A DNA stretch of 64,000 bases from Phoronis australis (Eukaryota; Phoronida; Phoronidae), in NCBI GenBank assembly GCA_002633005.1, contig NMRA01000202.1, positions 521,626 through 585,625 of the forward strand, read 5' to 3'. This document shows positions 13,400 through 27,292 of the stretch, in pieces; position 1 is the first letter of the stretch; each line of letters begins with the position of its first letter. The notes under the pieces were generated by a model. It had not been told where the DNA came from and searched no databases. It worked only from the letters and a program-made list of their open reading frames with translations. Both the position numbers and the translations under genes were made by a program.

Positions 13400-15985
13400 G
13401 AAGTCTACGCAGCAGTTATTCAACGTCGAACGCCAAGCTTTGTTTTTCCTCAAGAAGGTCTGTAGCCTACATCCAATGAAGAACTATCTGGAGTTCGTAT
13501 AGCAATTATATATGGTGGGATACCAATGCTCAGATTCCGTTCGTAGAAAGCAGGCAATGACTTTCGTAGTAACCATCAAGTAAGTCTCAGAACTTTCACT
13601 ATGAAAATGCTACGTTTTATGACTGAGCCTAGAAGACGTCTATATATTGAATTAAATAACTGGAGCAACCACCTGCTTGAAACTGTCTATTTCATATTTT
13701 CACTGAACATGCTGGCAAAGAAAGGAGATACATTTTATAAGACAACCTGCGCAGTAGGTAATAATCAATAGTTGGGCACCAACAGTGGTGCCACGGGCAA
13801 CTGTCGAAAGCTGTGGGGAGAGACAAGACTGGATCCTCAAGCTTAGGCACAAAAAGTGAACAACTGAAAAGTTATGAGACCCTATTGACCCACGTCGGCG
13901 CAAGTAGGCAGTTCCGCTAGCAGAGATCATTGAGGTCACTGTCCTGGCTATTGTCCCATTGTAATGATTAGTTGACATCTTGGCTGTGCCTCCAGTTCGC
14001 CTGGTTACTAAATTGCCGTCTGAGTACCGGATGGGTATTTCTTTCTTCTAATTTGTGAGTATGGTGGGTAGAGCTGTATTTTCAGCTGTGGAGAACGTTG
14101 CATTTCCTTGATTTTTTGCATTATCAAATGTCGTCTTCTCGGGCACCGAATATTGAATCCGTTTGGATTTCCACTTCTAGGAGCCACAACTTTAAGTTTC
14201 TCTGTTTTAGGAGAGAATTCCCGGGGGTAAAGGACTTGAAAGTATATTTTCCTTCGGCTAACGTGGGGATAATTTCCATCTACTTCCAATCAATGCGTAT
14301 CTTTGACTATGGCTTTGACTTAATTGAAATTTCGACCCTAGCTAAAATGCCACCAATTAGACATGGCCAGCACTGGTCTCTGTTATAAAAACAAACAGAT
14401 CCCACGCAATCACAATAGTGCAATTTTATGTTGAACGTTATGTACATAATGAGATGACAGACAACGTTCCCTTTTATTATGCAAATGGCAGTCAGTATAC
14501 CTGTAGGGTGCGTAGATCTCAGTAAGAAAATGCGATGCAAGAAAAATTCGCCACTTTATCTCGTCTCAAAAATTTTACAGCGTTTAGCATAATACATACA
14601 AAAATACTGTGAATAATTTACCTGTATCACCTGTCTGTCGAAGGTACGCGTAGCAACGGCGACTGCACTTTGATGAGGACCTTATGCTTGGCGGCAGCTG
14701 GTGTTTACTGAAAATAGGAAAGACTGTCACAGTCATTTATTTACCAATGAGAAGCAATGAAAATGCAGGGTCATTCATAAAACGTCATTAGTAAACTTAA
14801 ATCCAGAGCGCACCGTAGCGGTCAGATAGAGAACTAAGCGGCTTCCTTGGAAAAAATCACCTTGTATCTGAATAGATTAGATAAGCAGAAGCTCGCCTTT
14901 CTTCTGAAGTTTTTTCACATGAACATATTACCTTTTTTCAAATGAGAAATCAATGAATGTGACGTCAAATCATATAAACAATGGTTCTTGCTGAATTCAC
15001 GACAGGCAATCCAAACACAATTCGTCTAGCGTTTTTTAACATAGATGTAGTTACTTGTAAACATGGCTCACGGGCCTGCAAAATCAGCCCAATTATTTCA
15101 ACAAACTCGTGTCCACACTCCCAGAAAAACACAGGTAACGGCACCTTAAAAGTTTGGCTCACAGACACGTGTACATTGAAAAGCAGTGGATTTTGAGTCG
15201 CGAAAAAATCCATGGGATGCCAGAGCCGAGTTCACGGTGAGTTGCTTTTAAAGTGATCTACGCTCACATGTATTTATTAACAGGCTGCACAGGTTAAAAT
15301 AGCGCTTGGCTCGTTGTCAGACGAGTTTCCAATGTTTCACAGATTTACCCAAAAATAAACGTTTGTTATTCGTTCGGCCACTAACGCATGGCACTGGGTT
15401 ATGAATACTTATTGGACAAAAAGGTCCGCCCGCTCTTTTGTTAGCCCCCAAATTTGAAGGCTGGGTGCGCGCATGCTTTGTGAGGACATGTTTCCAAGCT
15501 TCAGGATAAAACTTTAACGTTAGATCATGTGTTGCAATCCCAGCAAGAACTCCATAGATGGCGCCACATTCAATACGTGTTTTGGCCACATTTGCCCGCC
15601 TCGAGGTGGTTTCATCAATATGTGAAGACAGACTTGAACGCTCTGGGAACGAGGTTTGAGACAGGCCAAGAGTTCCTCGATTTACTCCGGTGTCCGTAAT
15701 TACTTATTTCACGGACGTACTTCCTGTCTAACCCTAGCAGTGTGGAATGCATGACATTATTTTCCTTTTGTGGCGAGTCAGTTGGACGCTCGTGCCATCT
15801 TGGACGAGTTGTACCAGTGGTGACACGGTCGGCAAGTTTAAAACCACGCAACAGTATTTGAAGAAGAACCAATCAACATTCAGTTTACAAAAGTCAGTTG
15901 AAGGAACAAATCACAATCTGCACTTAAAAAGATCGAATTTCATTTTGTGTTTGTTTTAGTTGTCTTACCGCAAACATTTGTTCTC
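13400..15985. other. Gene-free stretch
   Basis: Short frames at 14098-14388 (+) and 14008-14289 (-) overlap each other and carry no motif. A GGGAACGAGG word at 15646 recalls the 27293 family terminus. Nothing else is supported. Confidence 0.45.
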
Positions 15986-16309
15986 TCTTCAGGCCATAAA
16001 TACGAATGTTACCTTTCTCAAAAAGTTAGGGTACCAATACACTGGTTTCCTGTTCGTCAATTCCAAATGGGCGTGAACATGGGACATTTGGTTATTTAAT
16101 GTCAAGTGAGATGTCGAGTGAACTCCATTGTGTCGGAGTGAGCTCCATTGTGTCGGACGTACATTATTGCGTCGATGAAGCACATCGTCAACGGAACGTG
16201 AACCTGACACTTTTGGCGCGATCATTGCTTGCGAGCAACTTTCCACAAGGTGACGCTGAAGGCGTTCCAAATAACAGAGCTGCATTGACTAACGAATAAT
16301 GCAATTCTG

Positions 16310-16665
16310 TACCTAGGACTTGGCTTTCAAGCGTTCAAGATTGAAAAGCATTTTCATCTGATCTATATTTACACCATCATCAAAGTCTTGATAATCGTTC
16401 CAGAGCATGCCAAATTGCAAATAGCACAGACTTTACTTGGCACTATTGTTTACGGAAAGAATTCCTAAGTTACACTGCCCACCATCTATGCTGACATGTC
16501 AGCGCGTAAAGAACGAATAACAGTAAGGAGCTGGTTTGGACAGCCGAACTTTTCCAGCACTTTCGATAACGTCCTACGGTTAAGGGTGTCAAAACCCTCT
16601 GTTAAGTCAATGAAGACCACGCTCCACTGCTGCTCGCGAAATGTGAATAGTACAGCTAGTTATAA
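16310..16665 (-). pseudogene. LINE reverse transcriptase fragment, broken
   Basis: Read on the - strand, 16665 to about 16486 encodes VVFIDLTEGFDTLNR, then KVLEKFGCPNQLLTVIRSLRADM. This is the RT palm motif A context (F-x-DL-x-x-x-FD) and the following helix. After two stops and a frameshift, another frame reads NDYQDFDDGV...LFNLERLKAKS, which follows the same RT further on. The F/YADD block expected next (15990-16300) is not readable in one frame. It is a 5'-truncated, long-dead non-LTR retrotransposon. The clade is not assigned. Confidence 0.65.
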
Positions 16666-18249
16666 TATGTTTATTCACAAATTTCAGTTAAGCCTATATT
16701 CTAATAATAAATGTTTTCAAAACATTTTACCTGATGTCAATCAACAGAAACTGCAACATGTGAATAACTCTGCTGAGTTTGACCAACTAACGATCAAAAG
16801 GAATTTTCTCGTAGAAAGTGTCCGTTGTAATTTCATGTAATTCCTTACATTTTCAGTTCAAAGACGGCTAATCTGACATATTCATTTAGTTCGATTGGAC
16901 TTAAACTTCCAACTGCCATAATTTGCCATTATCCAAAATCGATATGAATGATGAATTTAATCAGCGAGTAGAAATATATCTCGTAATAGTTTATTAAGCT
17001 TTAGGACTCCTTTCATCAACCAGGTGCTTGAATTAATAGAAATTGGTTTGAGAAAGATGGCAATTATCGCACAGTTCTGTAAATGCAATGATAAACCGAC
17101 AACGTCTTTGCTTTTCAAAGGACAGAAGAGTCATTTTCGACAATCTCCTGTTTGTAACAGCCCCGGTAAAGGAGCAACGTGTGGAGTGACAAGCGAGGGA
17201 ACACTGATTTACTCGAGCCGGTTAAAGTTTTCGAAACTTGTTCAGTGCGTCGCCACTTTCGGTTTGAGGAGCTGTTATAGTTGCCATTCATTTCATTTTG
17301 ATAGAGATAGTCTGAACAAGTTCACTCAATAAGTAAAACATGTCACTTTAATCAAAAAGGTCTACAGTCCAAAACTCAGACGTGTGTGCTTGCATGTTCC
17401 CGCAATTTAAACAAATTTATACAGTATTTTCAAAGCGTTTTGGACACTGAGTGAGGCAAATTAAGTTTGACATCCCCCCACCTCAACTAAAACTCTGGCA
17501 ATCATGGGATTATTTTTAGTGCAACCGAGTGTTACGATACCAGTGATCTTTAGAATCTTCAGGAATACTCGTCCTGTGTTCACCATGCACATAAGCAGTC
17601 AACAGGTATTCAAAAGTGGATTAGAGGTGAATTTTTGTTTTTTGCGAAATTTGAGAAGTGTGAGGTCATAAATTTTGTTTTTTTTTCCGTTACAGCCGCC
17701 TGAACAGAGGCACCTCTGGCAAAAATGTGAAATTTACATACATGTCTGAAAAACCACCTCTAACTAAATCAACGACCGAACTCCTTTTTAAAGCGGATTA
17801 ATTTCGTTGCACTGTGTTGGTTCCATGTTTTTACGGATTTGATTTTATTCCCTGGTTCACTGATTTTCTTGCGTTGGCGTCAGTAAACTTTTTTGGATTT
17901 TGATTACCACGAATAGTAGCGTCTTGGTTTCTACACAAAAAGTTAGGCCGATGAATTGTTTTTCTTTGCTGTTTCATTTTGCTTCCCATCGGATTTTCTA
18001 TAAAATGAAAATAGGTCACTGGCTTAGCTTTTGAGTACTTTTAACTCAAACAGCGTTACATAAGAATGCGCAATTGTACAGTCTCAATTAGCCTGCCAGC
18101 ATCAAGATCACGATTATCTCGTTGCGTTTCAATAGATGTTCATTATGCTGTGTTGCCGGGATTGAGAATTCTAAAACGAGATTTTTTTTTCAAAATTATC
18201 GCTTCAATAGCTAACACCTGAATACTTTGATTGGGTTTGTCTGGTGTTG

Positions 18250-18350
18250 ATGGGCGGAGCAGTATTGAAAATAGTGGGGTCATAGCTCCCCCAGCCACCC
18301 TATGGTGCACTGCCTATAGACTATGGGCGGTACAGCTAGCACCGCCCATG
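18250..18350. mobile_element. ATGGGCGG small element, copy 1
   Basis: It starts ATGGGCGGAGCAGTA, repeats ATGGGCGG about 70 bp later and ends with the inverted CCGCCCAT. The middle holds a (T)AGCTCCCCCAGCC block. It shares all of this with 39294-39425. Confidence 0.6.
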
Positions 18351-18570
18351 TTGTTGACGTCATTGTAAAATTTGACGTTGCGCGCTATTATTTAACGCTA
18401 CTATAACTAAAAATAAACGCAAAATCAGCGTACTTCAAATTAACTAATTTTTTATTTGAAATAAAAGGATAATATTCAAATGTTGTATAACTTAGTAATT
18501 GTCGCAAAACAACTACTCCTTTACGGCTTTATGACAACTACAATTACGTTAAATAGTTCCACATACACAT

Positions 18571-18694
18571 AGGAACACTACTGCCGTAACCTATCGAGAA
18601 TTCATTTCATCTGGGAATGTCCCAACGAGACCGAAGGTCGATTTGGGACATTCCCAGATGAAATAAATTCGAGATATGATATCGCAGTAGTATT
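18571..18694. repeat. 124-bp palindrome with arms of about 60 bp
   Basis: The core 18598-18625 pairs with 18643-18670 with one mismatch (TTTCATCTGGGAATGTCCCAA and its complement). Weaker pairing extends outward to 18571 and 18694 (ACTACTGCCGTAACCTAT against the complement of ATATGATATCGCAGTAGT). A third, unpaired CTGGGAATGTCCCAA follows at about 18695. Confidence 0.75.
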
Positions 18695-18719
18695 CTGGGA
18701 ATGTCCCAACCCGACCGAT

Positions 18720-19720
18720 TTATCCCATATATATGGACTTATTTGCATCATCGTCGCAAAACCTTGTTGCGGTGTGCTTCGGCTCGTTGTTATATTGACG
18801 ACATATGTATGACAAGTACGGTACCTAAGCCGGTTAAGCGACAAGACTTATCTGTCGAAGTGTTGAATAACCAGTAAAGATTTATTTCCTAATAAATTGA
18901 TTAGATTTTTCAGTTTGTGAAATATACAAGTTAAAGCACTGAGCCATTAAAAATATCAAAAGTTTGTCGGAAACTTAGAAACAATCCATCCGGGAATATA
19001 AAAGTTGAAACATTCCCTGACTGAACAGTTGGCAGTGCGTCGTTTTAACTTCGGTGAATTTCTTAGTTTTCTTCGTCAATTTTCGTGTCTTAGCTTCAGG
19101 ACAGTAAATAGTAATAGAAACAATTCCCCGTGTTGGTCACAACATTGGAATAACGGTGAAAACTGTGCTGATTTGCTGAACTTGAGGTAAGAACTGTATC
19201 GCAAAAAGCAGATTGTACGCTACGACCGTCAGCTTCGGAGAGTTGAACGCTGCGAGCAACGATCGTCTCAGTGAAAACACATACTCGACATTAAGGCGCA
19301 ATTCCCAATAAAGACTTTAATTCTCAGTATACAGCTGTACATATAGTGTATGTATCAATAACGAAACGTTTTATTTGGATTTGAATTAGAGATTTTTGGC
19401 TGATTTCGTTGGCCGGGGACGCTATTTAGCTTGACCTATTTATGATGAACCAGACTGAAATTTCAGCGAGGTCCAAAATTAGCCGCCTGATCGCCGTGCG
19501 TCGGAATTTTCATCGATAAATTGTTCATGTTTTTAGAGCAGTACAAATGCTTTTACAGTAACGACGCCTTGTATCAATGTTCTAGGTAACCCAAATGATT
19601 GAGCTTAATCAAATTTGACGTGGTACACGAGAATTTACTCCACCAGCAGACTGCAAACCAATAGTGAAATATGGCTTCTACCGTTGAATACGGCCTCGTA
19701 AGTAGTATACAGATTGGTTC
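18720..19720. repeat. Unit 1 of a tandem duplication of about 1 kb
   Basis: Starts near ATATATATGGACTTATTTGC and runs to about CAGATTGGTTCTAC. It matches unit 2 (19787-20745) nearly throughout; for example GAGAATTTACTCCACCAGC recurs 1,029 bp further on. No coding frame survives in either copy. Confidence 0.7.
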
Positions 19721-19786
19721 TACTTTCCCGTATGCCACAGTTGATAACGTGACGTATACAACATCCATACATTAAAATATTTTTGG

Positions 19787-20745
19787 GGATATAAGTGAAC
19801 TTATTTGCATCATTGCTGCAAAACCTTGTTGCCGTGTGCTCCGGCTTGTTGTTAGATGACGTCATATGTATGCCAAGTACGGTACCCAAGCAGGTTACGC
19901 GACAACTGTTAAAGTGTTGAATAACCAGTAAAGATTTCCTAATAAATTGATTAGATTTTTCAGTTTGTGAAATATACAAGTTAAAGCACTTAACCATTGA
20001 AGTATCAAAAGTTTGTCGGAAATTTAGAAACAATCCATTTATAAAAGTTGAAACATTCCCTGGACAGTTGTGCAGCAGTGTGTCGTCTTAGCTTCGATGA
20101 ATTTTTTAGTTTTCTTCGTCTATTTTCGCATCTTAGCTTTTGGACTATAAATAGTAATAGAAACATTTCCCCGTGCTGATCACAGAATTGGAAACGGTGG
20201 AAACTGTGCTGATTTGCTGAACTTCAGGTAGGGACTGTATCGCAAAAAGCAGATTTTGCGCTACGACCGGCAGCGACGGAGAGTTGAACGCTGCGAGCAG
20301 ACGATCGTCTCAGTAAAAACGCATTCGATATTAGGTCGCAATTCCTTGTAAAGACCTTTGTTCTCAGTGTGCATATACTGTATGCATCCATAACGAGACG
20401 TTGTCGTTGGATTTAATTTGGATTAGATTTTTGATTGATTTTGTTGGCCGAAGACGCTACTTGGCTTGACCTATTTATGATGACCCAGATTGAAACTTCA
20501 GCGAGGCCCTGCCGCCTGATAACCGTGCGACGGAATTCTCATCGATAAATCGTTTGTTTTTAGAGCAGTAAAACTGCTTTTTCAGTGTCGACGCCTTGCA
20601 TCAATGTTTTAGGTAACTCAAATGATTGAGCCTAATCAAATTTGGCGTGGTACACGAGAATTTACTCCACCAGCAGACTGCAAACCAACCGTGAAATACG
20701 GCGTCTACTGTTGAATACGGCTTCGACCATAGAAAACGGATTGGA
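19787..20745. repeat. Unit 2 of the tandem duplication of about 1 kb
   Basis: Same order of words as unit 1, with small deletions (for example the TTATTTCC and CTGACTGAA segments are shortened). It ends near GATTGGATCTAC. Confidence 0.7.
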
Positions 20746-21629
20746 TCTACAATATGTTATACAGCGCACGTGATGATAACTGTGGGTTATTGTATCACGA
20801 TACGTGATATGCACGTTGATTTAAACAAAATATATTTACTATGACACACTAAGAGAAACTGCGACTGAAAATTACATCAGCAATTATGCATTTATTAAAT
20901 TAAAGTATTCATTTCCTTACTAGGTTAATGTTAAGATATTGTCGTTACATCGCGTTTTTCTGTACTGAAGTATTTGCTTGGTTTTCGGGGCATGTAAAGT
21001 TGAAGACATTTCATACATCCGAGTTCAGAAATCTTTGCCCGAGAAATGACAGTTTAAAAGTGTATAATTCTGCAATAAATCAAATGTAATCATTGCTCAA
21101 CTATTTACAACCAAAAGCTAGTCGTACCCAGAATCTTGAGTGTTTATATCCATGTACGCTCGCATTTATTACCCTTGGGTTTATTATCTGTCATCATTTA
21201 AAGTCAAAACATTGGATCATTTTATTTGTGAGATTACTTAACGTAACTCCGTCATTTATGGTAACGACATATCAAGAACGTCAGAATTTAAGTCATACAT
21301 GTTCACGGGAATTTGCTGTCAGAAATGAGCGATTGACTAGTAGCCCATTAATGACAACTTTATTACTTGAAGAAGTTCTTGACTTACTTGTTTATATCTA
21401 TCAATTTTTGTTTCAAGCAAGGTTAACGCCAACAAGATGAGTATAGCCTGTTCTGTAATGTAGCTAATAGCCGAATAATTGAAAAAGAATACAAAACGAT
21501 TTCGTCCCATACGCGCCTCACTGACTTTATGACAAATTTGCTTCTAGTGGACATGGCATACAAGTATTCAATATACTATTTTAACTGAAATAAAGACTAT
21601 ACAGCACTTGACTGACAAGACTGTGAATT

Positions 21630-21830
21630 TAGCCAAATATCAGCCAAACTATAGATTTTGACTCGGTGAACGTATATATTTTCCGATAGTACACAGCGTG
21701 TAGACTTTGATTTGATATTAATCTGTCATCAGTTGGGTCACGTAACCGTGTCTTTTTAGTAGAATATAGGAAAAAGAAAGATACGTTCACAGCAAAACTA
21801 CGGTATCTATAAAGCGCCAAATTTTCTTTG
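21630..21830. repeat. Dispersed repeat, partner of 52290-52490
   Basis: TTAGCCAAATATC, TATATTTTC, TAGACTTTGATTT, GGTCACGT(A/G)ACCGTG, TTTAGTA and CAGCAAAACT occur in the same order in both. Confidence 0.6.
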
Positions 21831-22299
21831 ATATCAATGTTCAAGATGAATTCTCATGATGATTTAGAAAATTTGACTTCGGTTATCAGGTTTCCAAATA
21901 CACGCACACTGACGCAGTTTTATTTTGTGAACGACCAAAAAACAAAGTTGAACGTTACCATTTATGACGGCGTATTTCGCTTTCCATGCAACTTTGGACC
22001 TTTTGCTCGATTTCTATTAAAATAAATACAGTACTATTACAATTCGCTGGAAAGTGATGATGAATTCGAGTATTCGTTGGCTACAATAGGTAAGAAATTT
22101 TCTGGCGTTCTGGTTTATCTGGAAGGTCATTTGGGCATTTCGATTGGTTGGAAGTTGGGAAATGCCTTTGCGCATCCTCTTTCCGCTTCGTTTTTTTAAC
22201 TAGCTTCATAAAACGGGTTTTAGTGAAAGTTAGTTCGGTTGAAATGTAAGCCAAAATAATGCTCATTCCATATAGCTCCCAAAATATTTTCAAATTGAA

Positions 22300-24060
22300 C
22301 TGAATTTAATGTGAAATTTTTAGTTTAATTTTGTTTTTCGTAGTGCACCACCACTTAAATGGCTGCCGTAGTGAGTAGCAGCTGATTCGTGCATCACGAG
22401 CACTCACTTAACTAATGTCATTTACATAATAAGGTTTCCGCTGAAGTCCCGAGACAATTTGAACGGTTGAAATAAGCATACAAATCAGATAGTGGCTTAG
22501 TATGTGGCAAAATCTGACCAATAGCCTCGTTTCCGAAATCCACACCAGATTCAAATGCTAATAGAGCCTGAGTTTGAGCGTTGTAGGCAATGCACCTCTT
22601 CAGAGATGGCGCTGTAAAACAGTGTAGCTACGCCAGTGCTGTTGGGTCCGAGTACGATGTGTAGTTCTCTCACTTTTCTGGTGTACCTTCAATGGTCGAG
22701 TCGCCGTGGCGTAAAAATGACCTTGGATAACAATTCAAACCGACGTAGTCTATACGGAAGTAAAATACAATAAACTACAATAGTCATTACATCCGCCTCG
22801 CCCTATGGAAATCATATAACATAATACTTATATGATGTGCGTCAGACAACAATCGTCCCCTACAACCCAGAAACCGTTTGACGAGACAAATAATGCCAGA
22901 AACAGGTAGCAAATCTTCAGTTGATCAGGCATACAGTGTTTGTCATTGTGCGACGTCCTCATAGCGCAGCACTCCGGTTTGAATTATCGTTAATGTACGT
23001 CGCCGCGCGTAAGCGCCAGTCCGTTCGTACGCCATGTGACGCCCGTGCGATCACACCAATAAGTTGTCGGCGCCATATTTCAAGAAGGAAGTTTTGGATT
23101 TTGTCCATACTCCATACTTTGTCATAAGGTGTGAGCGGGACATCAGGCTCCAATGAGGGGCCAGTCCCGTTTTTGACCATGACCTCGTTTTTAAGGTCAT
23201 AGAATTTGGGGATATTAACCTTATTTTTACAAGAAATTTACTATTTGAATTAGAAATATTGTTGGCGCAATAAGGAAGCCGAAATTTCAAGATATATCAC
23301 ATCATACCATATGAAATCAATTTTCACTACTAAATTTTCTCCTTTGAACATTTAGTAATTTTGTTGGGTGATCATTTTCAGGCATGTTTAAAATAAGTTG
23401 TAATTAAGACTTTCATCTGACTTATCTCTACACAAAAGTCTATACGACATAAAATTATGCTATGAAGCCTAGAAATTTCTGTGCATCTCAGGACGGCGGC
23501 CGGAACGATGCATACACTGTGTGACAGTGCCGCGCTTTGGCGTTTGCCTGTCCAGCCAAAACTGGAGCTTAGAGATAGAAAACGGGATTGAAGGACACGG
23601 TCATGGAATCGTTTCCATCCTCTGCTTATTAATTATACGTACAGAGAACACGGCTTTGTTTACATCTGGTGCACTTCCTTCATGTGCTTAAGAATTAATC
23701 AGTGCAGCTTTAACAACTATTACTCCAGTCACGCGTGTGAGCAGTATGACTCACTGTAGGATAGGTAATTCTCATCACCCATATTTAAGATCCCATTTTA
23801 AATACGTAAAAGTTGTTATCCCACTGGGAAATCTGTGTACCAGCATGGCCAACGACCGGTGTTAACGGATGGGAAACTCGACCTGTCGCTCAACGTCTGT
23901 GTATACCTTTGCAAGATTGAGCTATGTTGATATTTAAGGGGTGTGCTTTGTACAAAGATATTACCTGCAACTACCCAGGTAACTTAATATCAAAATTAAC
24001 AAAAACGTTGTATATTATAGAATATTAACCGATCCCAGGGCTGACGTCAGGTCATTTGGA
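22300..24060. other. Gene-free stretch
   Basis: No supported feature. The G/C-richer part at 22920-23180 has frames on both strands but no recognisable protein. Confidence 0.45.
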
Positions 24061-24064
24061 CCGA

Positions 24065-24067
24065 GAC

Positions 24068-24098
<31 letters not shown>

Positions 24099-24165
24099 GG
24101 GAGGGAGGGAGGGAGAGAGGGACGGACGGACGGAGGCAGGGAGGGAGAGGTAGAGAGGGGGGGTA
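24065..24165. repeat. Purine-rich microsatellite (GA/GGGA)
   Basis: AGAG repeats pass into GGGA and GGAC repeats over about 100 bp, with all purines on the + strand apart from a few C. Confidence 0.85.
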
Positions 24166-24333
24166 ATATTGCCATCAGCCGTTGGCCTCGGGCAGTGCTC
24201 TCGCGAGGTTTGTATCCCATGGCGAAAACTTGCCGACTGATTCGTCGCTGCCTCGCGATCGTCGATAGGGCAACTTAAATTCTTGAGAAAAAATACAGTT
24301 TTGACTCAACAAAGTACCTGAAATCTTCCTTAA

Positions 24334-25222
24334 AGGAGAATGCCACCCAAAAACAACCTATTTTGTATCAATTTAGATCGAGTGGTTCCATTCGATAACA
24401 GAAAGTACGGTTCTTTTACCTGACACAAGACGGCAGACGGAGGAGTTGAAGTTAACTAATTACGACAGAGGTTCGAACGCAGTCTGTTCAGCAGTTCACA
24501 ACACGCTTACTGGTGTCAGCTTATCGGTTGAATTCATCATTTTACACCAAAAAATCAACAAAATCCGATGTAAAACCCTTACAAATACATCGAGTTATTG
24601 AACAAATGTGTTGTTTTATTTCGCTGTTACGGATTTATAGGTATTGGAACGTATCGTAGCCTACAAAGTTCGGTGGGCCAATTTACCAAGGTCGGTCGCG
24701 GGAGTTTTGGGCCCTGTTCGGTGATAAATTCGAATTATTCGTCCGTGAAATACAGACAGGGGAACATATAACTGTGTATTGTAATTTTAGACTTTAGTTT
24801 TTTTTTCAGTTCTAAACACACAAAAACGCTTGTTATCCCGGCCAGTGGCTAGGAACCCAATCAGGCCCGTCGCGGCCGGCCTGAAGACATCACGAACATA
24901 AACCAGCCAAAGTTAGAAACTAAACTTCCAGTCACGAAAAGACTATACTAGTGAGACACAGAAATAATGTGCACGTGATTATTTCGATGAATCAGTCGCA
25001 AAAGTGCAAATCAACTTACTAGCTCGTCGGGGGCCGCGAAGTCAGGTTACTGTTCCACAGCAAAACCGTCAGGGCAAAAGCTGCGCAGTAACAATGATTC
25101 GAATAATGTATATGAATATCTAAATAAAGATTCCACTATCATCTGATCATAGGATATACAATCGAGATGTTGCTTCACAACAGCTTAATGTCAGCAATCA
25201 CTGAATTAGCATGCGCTCACAC
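24334..25222 (-). mobile_element. Kolobok-like transposon, copy B (other half)
   Basis: TTAA (24330-24333) precedes the tip AGGAGAATGCCACCC. From there the sequence matches the reverse complement of copy A from 43098 back to about 42222, then homology stops just after AGCATGCGCT. Copy B therefore holds the half that copy C lacks. Confidence 0.65.
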
Positions 25223-26559
25223 GGCCAACATGTGGAGAATTTCTCGCTTACACTGGTTACCGCTTTGATTCCCTAAGCCCCAGACGACTTTTACGATGCC
25301 TATTCAGCACGCCCTTTGTATTGATGTAGATCTGAGCTAATGAAGTGGAAAGATAATTGCTAGCATTACTGTCTCAACAATATTTGTTGTTAGTACCCCC
25401 AATTTGGTTTTCTCTGACATTTGCAGAGTCACAGCCTGCAACTCTGGAGAGTAGTTTTAACTTGGTACATTATAAATATTACAAAATGACTAAAAAGGTT
25501 AACTTGTGTTTATCTTCACAAAGGGTCACTTCCCAAAGGAACGATAAGCTTCATATTGGTTTTCTTTATTTAATTTTTAATGCTTCTGCCCACTTGTTTT
25601 TTTTTTCTTACCGGGAACCGGGCTGATAACTTTTTATCTAAATTTTAAACTTGAAGTACCAAAACAGTGGTAGATTTTGATCGCCAGCTAAACTTAATTA
25701 GTTAAGTTCATTGTGAGCCCATCCCTAAACTTACCACATTACAGGTGCACTAAACAGTTCACATGTCATTAAAGTTTATTCTTTATTAGAACTCAAATCA
25801 TAAAATATATACAAAAGTGCAAATATGGTGATAACCAAACTGAAGGTTTGGAATCTCTGGACAATTTCGGTGGCATTGACTATATAACTATTCTAGCTTT
25901 TTGTCAGTAATAAAAAATGAAAAGTGAGCACACCAACTGTTTCCTGGTCAAAAACCTGGTTAAACGAGATTGAAAGAATATTAAAAATGAATCCATGTGA
26001 TATTGTTAACTCTAATCAGCGTATGTATATCCACCGAGTATATCAATACGTGCGGTAGTTTATCTTCAATCGTACCCAATGGTTGTAGCTTTTAGATTAT
26101 CAGTTCATCGTTTTTCAAAAATCAAAAACCGTACTTGGTTGTTATTTTTCCAGTTGAATACCGCCGTGGTGTCCGTTTATATCTAAAATTAGTAGTTAAT
26201 GCATTTTGAAAATTCGCCATTATGTACAGTCAGAGATGTTTAATACTGCTTATGGTCGGATAATTACATTTAATTGGGTCTTGCTCGCATCGGGCACTGC
26301 GGTCATCACAATTGTACCTGATTCCGGCGCCGCGCGCTCTTTGATCTTGGTACAAGCCGCTCGGAAGGACTAGCGGTGAACATTCCGGAGGGATCGGCCT
26401 ATACTGTTTTATTGTACTACCACCGATGCTTCCTTCCCTGATTTTATCATCTTGGCGTATTACTCATGAATCCACGGTTTCGTCCACCATCTTGAATTGG
26501 TAATGAGACAGAATAAATAAAACCAATTCACGCCCGCTTCCCATGTAAGTGGGCTGGAG

Positions 26560-26870
26560 ATTAAGGGATTTTAAAACCAATATTTTAGGAAAGATCCCAA
26601 CTAGATTGTCAAAAAGTTGCAATTATGTCATTCTCAGGTTTGCCCAAAATTCATATTTCTTCCTGAGAACCTCCTATGCTCAATTTTGGAGTGCTTTGTA
26701 GAAAATGCTGACATTGTCTGAAAAATACGGTAATTAGCAAGGTCAGCCAGCGTGGCTGACGTTTTCAGGAAGTCAACTACACTATAACCGATCAGCCTTG
26801 CATCGGCAGCCCAGCGAAGCCGACATTCACGAAGAGAAAAAAGCTAACTTCACAAATAATCTGAACGATT
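26560..26870. repeat. Dispersed repeat, partner of 44340-44720
   Basis: Shared ordered words include TCAAAAAGTTG, TCCTGAGAACCT, GGTAATTWRCAAGGTCAGCCA, CAGCGAAGC and AAAAGCTAA. Same orientation, diverged, non-coding. Confidence 0.55.
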
Positions 26871-27292
26871 CTGTGTATGAACAAAACAGACGTTTTTCAC
26901 AACATAAATGTATTGTCAAGAGCTGTTTTCGCCATTTACTCGTTATTTTAGAGACTTCTGCATTTTATTGACGTCTCTCCAAAGAGGCCAATGCGTTAAA
27001 ATCTTCTTGTTTACTCTACCTACTTCTTACGCGCTACTCATGCTCAATTCGAAACCGTTGACTCATGTAGTAGATTGGTGACACTGCAGTTACTGCCAAT
27101 TTGCAGTGCCAAAAATTAAATTATAGGGTTAGCCCAGTCCTGGGTACACTTCTGAAGTAGGCGTTGCATGTAGGCTCAGTGAATCTGGTTTGCTTGTGTC
27201 TTATTTGTGAACATGTCGGGAATGAGAGATGACGACTTGCTTGGCTTTAGCCGCACTCTTCTTCAAGATGGCGGTACCCTGTTCCATTTCAC

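Noticed and set aside
18690-20745. CRISPR-like array
   Set aside because: Two long units in a eukaryotic context, with no short regularly spaced repeats.
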